Below are positions 58,846 to 64,000 of a stretch of DNA of 64,000 bases, piece after piece (position 1 is the stretch's first letter; the number at the start of each line of letters is the position of its first letter). The DNA is from Nymphaea colorata. Its lineage: Eukaryota; Streptophyta; Magnoliopsida; Nymphaeales; Nymphaeaceae. The translations under genes were made by a program, and so were the position numbers. Under the pieces are notes generated by a model. It did no database searches. It saw only the letters and a list, made by a program, of their open reading frames with translations, and was not told the DNA's origin. The DNA lies in assembly GCF_008831285.2 (NCBI RefSeq), contig NW_022204507.1, positions 6,964,174 through 7,028,173 of the forward strand, given 5' to 3'.

Positions 58846-59400
58846 GCACACCAACAGGGTCCCATTACTTAGCAGAACCATTGGCCTTCATCCTTCCCCA
58901 TCGATTCTTCTTCCCAGAGCCCTGAAACCCTCGCTCGTCCGAGTGACGTTTTTGATGTGAAAGTGAAACCTTTTTTCGAACGAGGTCATTCTAAAAGAAT
59001 TTTTCAATCCTAAAAGGTTCCTGTTCAGATTGAGAGAGAGGGAAAAAAGGAAAAAAAAAACATCCCTAAGCTGCTGCCATTGGTTGATCGCTGGTTGTCG
59101 ATACAGCGGCGGCAGTGTTGCCTGAAGAATCACTAAACCTTTGTGGTTGGATGGAGATGAACAGATTGAGGAGAGAGAAAACACGCTAGAAATGTAAAAA
59201 TGAAATGGATGTTAGCCGTCAAATAGCATTTGTTGTTAGTTTTTGCTCGAACCATGACGAGTTTAGAGAGTCAAGTTCAACGAACTTGCTCAACTAAAAG
59301 AATGAGCTGAGACATGAGCCCAATTTCGTCTTCAACTATTGATGTTCTATGTTGCTTATTTCGAGGCAACGGCAAGTGTTTGCAGCTTTTGTGGTGTTGA
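58846..59400. other. Non-coding junction between segments E and D
   Basis: No gene recognised. The 98-codon minus frame at 58,888-59,184 has no known motif. Unit sequence resumes near 59,400. Confidence 0.4.
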
Positions 59401-61824
59401 CTTGGATTGGTTGACACATGATAAAAAATCAAAAAATTACATTAAAAAACTAGCAAACTATGACATAGGATGAATAAGCCAATACAAAACCATGCACTGT
59501 TTCCTAAAATAAAAGGAAAGGGAAAATATATACAAACAAAGGAAAAACAATAATACACAATTAATGCCATATTCCACAGAGATGGAATAATGGCTATATC
59601 AACCACTCATCAAAAGAGTTGAGTGGGATGGGTCTACGAAGATGACCAATCACCTCCTTTGAAGGTCGACATTGAAGAAGATGAGTATCTTTTCGAGAAA
59701 AGGAGGATCCTAGATATCGATAATCACCTCCACTCATTTTTTTCAACATTTTAATAGCAGATCTCCAATTTTTTGGACCAAAAATTCCACCGATTCTTAC
59801 GAAATTTGGCTGTTCTTAATTTCCTGATTTAGAGTCATGTTTCATGATGTATGGGAAGCAGGCCTTTTAAGTTTTCCAGGGTAATATGGAAGGAGTCACC
59901 TGCAACTGAGGCCTGGGTTTGACAAATATTCAGATAAAAGACCCAACTGAGGCTTGGGTTTGACAAATATTCGTCAACAAAATTACATCATTCCTAGCGG
60001 ATTGAATCCAATCTTATATTTTATAATAGCTGCCTGCTGTGGACATAAGTTCTTTTCATTTACCAAGGGAAATGAAGTTTTCTAATTTTAAATATGGTCA
60101 ACATTAACTTTCGTCATATCCGTGCCCCCAAATCTGCTGTTTGTCTAATTAATCAGAAATTATGCTACTAAAAAATGGCATGTCTCTATGACAATGCTTT
60201 TTTTTTTTTTGGGGGGGGGGAGGGGCGGTTCGGCTGTCATGAAGATTCATAAGCATTCAGCAGCTGTAAAAGTAATCCGAATTCAATCAGTACTGCAAGC
60301 ACATCTGCGATCTTCTATGCTTTGTGGAACTGATTGGGATTTTTGGGTTGCAAGGTGCACCAATCCATACCATTGGTTACTTGCCCATACTTCGTAGTGG
60401 AAAACAAAAAAAGAATCGAATTGGTCTGGCTGTTCACTCGATCGCTTCATGTTGTGGATCAGAAAAAGGTATAAGCAAATAAGTTTTTGAAATAAAAGCA
60501 AATAACATTTAAAACAAGACATAGACTGTCAGGTGAGCAAGAAGTCAACATCTTAGGCCCAAAAGCCCCTCCTTTCCTTACCTTCTAGATCTTAAACTAC
60601 GTTGCTATCAGCGATGGCAATGGTGTACCGTTTACCTTAGGTACTATGTCTCACTACTTAAGACATAAAAGCATGATGCCCATAGAAATTGAACTAGAGA
60701 CCTGCATCTTTATATAGATCTTAGCTGAACCAGCTGCGCTATGTATATACATGTATATATATATAACTATAAGACCCTTATATACATTATTAGATGAATA
60801 TCGTATGAGCCAACGATTTTAAAGAGGCTAGATGTTTGAGATCAAGTTGATAAAATAAAAACCAAGTTATATTTACAAGAGACAAAAATACCACTCATAG
60901 GAAGGAGTAAGTCAATTTCCTTAATCGAGATCCTTTTTTCTTAAAGGGTATTCCTATTTCTTGAAAATACAGCTTAGTTTCCATTTTTTTCAACTTACTC
61001 ACCACCATTTTTTAAAATCAAACACTGATACTATTCCCTATAATATAAAACATGTTTTGATTTAAGTTGCTTTGATGACAAATGCAGACTTTTTTGCTAA
61101 TAAGATGTTAATGCTATAAGCGCCATTCATTTTTGCTTATTATAAAAGCACTTTTAAACTAGGAAATATGATCAACTTAATGTCGGTTTTCCATCGACCC
61201 ATTCGGATTATCAAACGTTCATATACGGAACCCATCAAGCTATGGCGAAACTAAGCGATTTGTGACGTGTAATTGTCAGTGTGAGATTGCTAGCTAGGGT
61301 CGGGAAAATGAAAACTAGTGTCAAACTCATAACCTAAAAGAAGCAAAATGTGAGGGCATCTCAGGAGGGTGGATCCGAATATCCTATATGGCATTTTATA
61401 GTCGATGCCCTCCGATTTTGCCAGACCATGTTCAGGTAATATGATTTTGATCCACTGTCAGTGATACTTTAGCTCTGAACAAGCAAATTTAAAAATCACA
61501 TGCTTCTAAGTATTGATTGGCTTCATAGATTCTAAGTAAAAGGCATTCATTATAGCCAATTCATAATTAATTGAAGTAATGTTTCTGAAAATTCCTCTCA
61601 TTTTATTTCTTAATTCCTTAAGTGACATAAAGATTCGTGCATGATCTCAAAGGAGTGAGGCCGGGCCATGCTTACTTGTCCTGCTGTGTATAGGTTGCCA
61701 CCTTGACAATGTCAAACTTCCAGGCAAGCGCCCCTCAACACGCAAGTGCCCGCAGTTTTTGTGGTACACTTAATTTCATTCACCAAATTAATGTGCAAAG
61801 CAGTTTGGGGTTTAACTCTACGTC
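59400..61824. repeat. Segment D, upstream conserved block
   Basis: 59,400-60,420 matches 9,975-10,780 of segment A; the SINE copy lies at 60,540-60,750; 60,760-61,060 matches 27,840-28,080. A poly-T/poly-G run (60,196-60,226) stands where A and B have a shorter poly-T. No gene is seen. Confidence 0.6.
60540..60750 (-). repeat. tRNA-related SINE, copy in segment D
   Basis: On the minus strand an A-box-like TAGCGCAGCTGGTTCAGCT, the best preserved of the three copies, is followed by a weak B box (GTTCAATTT). Confidence 0.5.
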
Positions 61825-61832
61825 TATATAAG
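61825..61832 (+). promoter_or_regulatory. Putative TATA box of the duplicated gene, segment D
   Basis: TATATAAG about 105 bp before the ATG at 61,930, in the block conserved among segments A, E and D. Confidence 0.5.
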
Positions 61833-61929
61833 TGTGCACATACAACCGTTGTGGTTGGACAGGCAGCAGCTAGGCAGAAGGATTTTACATAAACATTCGA
61901 ACAAGGGTCATAACTTCTTCACCGCAACC

Positions 61930-61969
61930 ATGCACAACGGGATTGATGGGCAGAAGGTGAAGTTAACAG
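61930..61969 (+). CDS. Exon 1 of the duplicated gene, segment D (unrecognised protein)
   Basis: Starts at ATG 61,930 in the same CGCAACCATGC context as segment B and reads MHNGIDGQKVKLT plus one base; donor G|GTACCA. It is 40 nt against 37 nt in B, one codon more. Joined to exon 2 at 62,150 the frame stays open. This is the only copy in the window in which promoter block, exon 1 and exon 2 all remain uninterrupted. What the protein does is unknown to me; no targeting signal is obvious. Coding status is inferred from comparison only. Confidence 0.4.
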
Positions 61970-62149
61970 GTACCATCATCTGTCCACTCGCTCTGTTTCA
62001 TATCTGTACCTCCAATTGGTATTATCACAGGTTGTTATCTTCACCAACTTTGCCATCATGATTTCTTTCTTGTTCTCCTCCTTCTTCTTCTTCTAGGTTT
62101 TTGACCAGTGATAGGTTCAATTACTTCTTTGGTTGGATTTGTTTTTCAG

Positions 62150-62248
62150 TCATTGCTCACTTTAAACATGACGATATCTTCAGGAGAGATCCTTGTGTAT
62201 GCATTAAGTATAAACAAGACGCCCTTCGCAGCACCATGAAACATGTAG
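62150..62248 (+). CDS. Exon 2 of the duplicated gene, segment D
   Basis: After GTTTTTCAG it reads (V)IAHFKHDDIFRRDPCVCIKY then KQDALRSTMKHVG with a G|GTAAGA donor. It shares DDI.R.DP...I.Y and the RST-R/K-V-G tail with segments A and B, and is 6 nt shorter, so two codons were lost or gained in frame. The copy is the most diverged of the three. Whether it is under selection needs a codon-level comparison. Confidence 0.42.
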
Positions 62249-62376
62249 GTAAGAGACTCGAACTTTTTATATTTCGATGTCAAGAACAAACATGCATTGT
62301 TCTGTTACCTTCAAAGTGCCAATTTTCTTCAACGAAAATCATAAGAGGTGCATGGTTATTTGGATTCACAAGCAGT

Positions 62377-62407
<31 letters not shown>

Positions 62408-63759
62408 TTGTTTACATGAAAATCATCAGAGGAAGAGGGAAAGATAAGAACTCCTCAGCACCTTAATTCCAGATTACCACTCCTTAATACCATCAAGACA
62501 ACACTCTTCAAGACTCAAACTGAAGACTTAGTTAATACAGGTCACCCAGCCCTTGATGGCATGGTTAATACATGAAACTCAGCTCGAACTGTTGTGTTAC
62601 CCATCATTTAGAGAGAGAGAGAGAGAGAGATCTTTCTACTTATATTTAGTAATATTTCTGGATGCTCCCATCAGCTTTTGTTACCAATTTCCCAAACGCA
62701 GCCAATCTGGACAAGAGCAGCAGCAGTACTAGTAGGTGAATCTTCAATGCCACAGTAGCCTGGAATGTGGAGAGGCCCTAGGGAAATGTATGGGACAATA
62801 CCCAAACAGTCGTTGGAGATCGATATATTTATTGGACTCAGTTATCTCATATAGTTATGCAACTAGGTCTGGATGCAGGAGCGATCTGAGATATTTACAT
62901 CATTTGACGAAGTGCATGATTTACCCTCATCTTGCTCGAGTGCCAAATCCAACCAGTTTCAACCCAGTTAGGCTCGACTCAGGAAAGCTCAACACATAGC
63001 CCTTCTCTCTCTTCGCCCGTTGCATTCCTTTCTGCTAGGTTATTCCACTTATGTTGTAACAAGTATGATGATAATCTTGGGAGAATTCAATTTATAGATA
63101 TTTTCCTTTCTCAACCATCAAATTAACTACAAATGAAACATAATTAATAGAAGGTAGAATGTTTTTCTTTCAGTGGTGAAATTTATAGTTTAGGTTGTGA
63201 GCCTGTATACTGCTGTTCTGCACAGCTCATGCTAGGTTAACCTGGCAGCCAAAAGAACCAGCTATTTCCAGTATTCTTTATCCTATGGAAACACCAACAC
63301 ATGCGAATGAAACATTATCTCAAGGATATGTTAAAAAAAAAAGGATTTGTTTGCGCTTTTTTAAAGCTTGCCGGTGTGAAAAAAGATAAAATAATTGCTT
63401 TGAATATGTTCCCCATCCACCAGTGAGATCTCAATGTATAGAATAGAAGCATGCATGGAATCTGTCACTGTGAGAGCCGATTTTGTTATCAAATGGAATA
63501 CTGCCCTTTTAGTCTCTTGCTGTAGAAGCACCGAAGCATAATAGACTCTACCATTGCCTTGTTAATTTCTTTATGATATGAGTCTTGTGCTTTGATTAAT
63601 GACCTTGGACATATGTATGGGGAAAGGATCTATTGTTTTATCACCTTCGAGAAGCCATTAGAATGTTCCTAGCTGTTGATGGATAACCTGTCAGCCAAAA
63701 GTACTTGTTGGATATGCATATGCAGAATGATCCTAACTGTTTTGAGTTTGTGGATTCAG
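62249..63759. other. Intron-2-like spacer of segment D
   Basis: Partly alignable with 17,370-18,200 of segment A (for example TTAGGCT(G/C)GACT at 62,969). (GA)n runs at 62,377-62,404 and 62,611-62,630. No independent gene seen. Confidence 0.45.
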
Positions 63760-63872
63760 ATGTTAAGGATCCAAACACAGAGAAATTGGAGTATGGCGTA
63801 ATCCTTGTCACAAGTGATCGAGAAATCACCGTTTCAGTCCGTAATAGGCAAACGGGGGAACCATTAATCTGA
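63760..63872 (+). CDS. Exon-3-like block of the duplicated gene, segment D
   Basis: After GATTCAG it reads DVKDPNTEKLEYGVILVTSD then REITVSVRNRQTG in the phase set by exon 2. The ITVSVR core matches segment C. The GT donor present in A, B and C is missing here (a small deletion joins the exon to the intron at about 63,862), and reading on gives TGA at 63,870-63,872. Either the copy is truncated there or a different donor is used. Confidence 0.35.
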
Positions 63873-63948
63873 ATTCTTCCGCTGCTTCCTTCGCGCTTCA
63901 GTATTTCATCTTGCGAATTGTAATTTTTGCTTTTCCGGCATAATGCAG

Positions 63949-64000
63949 GTTTCTGCTTGACCACGAGGTTCTTAAAAAGGGAAAAGATGAACAAGAAAAG
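63949..64000 (+). pseudogene. Exon-4-like block of segment D, cut by the window end
   Basis: Follows an ATGCAG acceptor; reads FLLDHEVLKKGKDEQEK in the frame matching the GEDE block of the other copies. Incomplete: it continues beyond 64,000. Confidence 0.3.

Noticed and set aside
62101-62466. 121-codon open frame over exon 2 of segment D
   Set aside because: It runs through the predicted intron and a (GA)n tract; only 62,150-62,248 is conserved with the other copies.

Overview
The window looks like nuclear DNA of a flowering plant. It is AT-rich, contains Ty1/copia and Ty3/gypsy LTR retrotransposons primed from initiator-tRNA-Met-type sites, carries hAT and Tourist-like MITEs, has fragments of pentatricopeptide-repeat (PPR) genes (a family hugely expanded in land plants), and has many (TA)n microsatellites. 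No bacterial-style operon, CRISPR array or rRNA gene is visible. I cannot name the species.

Layout. 1-4.05 kb: a decayed Ty3/gypsy element (gag, zinc knuckle, protease, RT; no integrase). 5.07-5.39 kb: the broken N-terminal part of a PPR gene. 7.4-9.16 kb: the RT/RNase H end of a decayed copia element. 9.2-28.4 kb: segment A, a long duplicated unit now swollen by two young copia elements, copia1 (11,667-15,451) and copia2 (18,649-24,095), each with complete LTRs and 5-bp target duplications. 28.4-31.3 kb: segment C, a 5'-truncated copy of the same unit ending in an 84-bp tandem repeat. 31.8-43.2 kb: a large decayed gypsy element of Tat/Ogre type with an extra plant-mobile-domain-like ORF; a 2.57-kb hAT element (33,586-36,150, perfect 8-bp target duplication) sits in its leader. 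45.5 kb: remnant of a PLS-class PPR gene. 46.2-57.5 kb: segment B, the full-length partner of segment A. 57.6-58.9 kb: segment E, a truncated copy. 59.4-64 kb: segment D, another copy that runs off the window.

The most interesting content is the A/C/B/E/D array. Aligning the copies by eye shows short blocks conserved like exons: an aligned TATA box, a short first coding exon, a second exon of 99 or 105 nt with the same phase and a GT donor in all three copies, and further blocks with AG/GT borders. Length differences in the first two blocks are multiples of three. This suggests a tandemly duplicated multi-exon gene that I do not recognise; every copy seen here has at least one lesion, so most or all are pseudogenes, with segment D (continuing past 64,000) and segment C least damaged in different parts.

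The two copia elements are recent: copia2 has LTRs identical by eye over 458 bp and a gag-pol frame broken by a single stop codon; copia1 has near-identical LTRs but has lost its whole RT/RNase H region, which older relatives at 7.5 and 46.2 kb still carry in decayed form. All exon, family and age statements are from reading alone; no alignment or database search was run.
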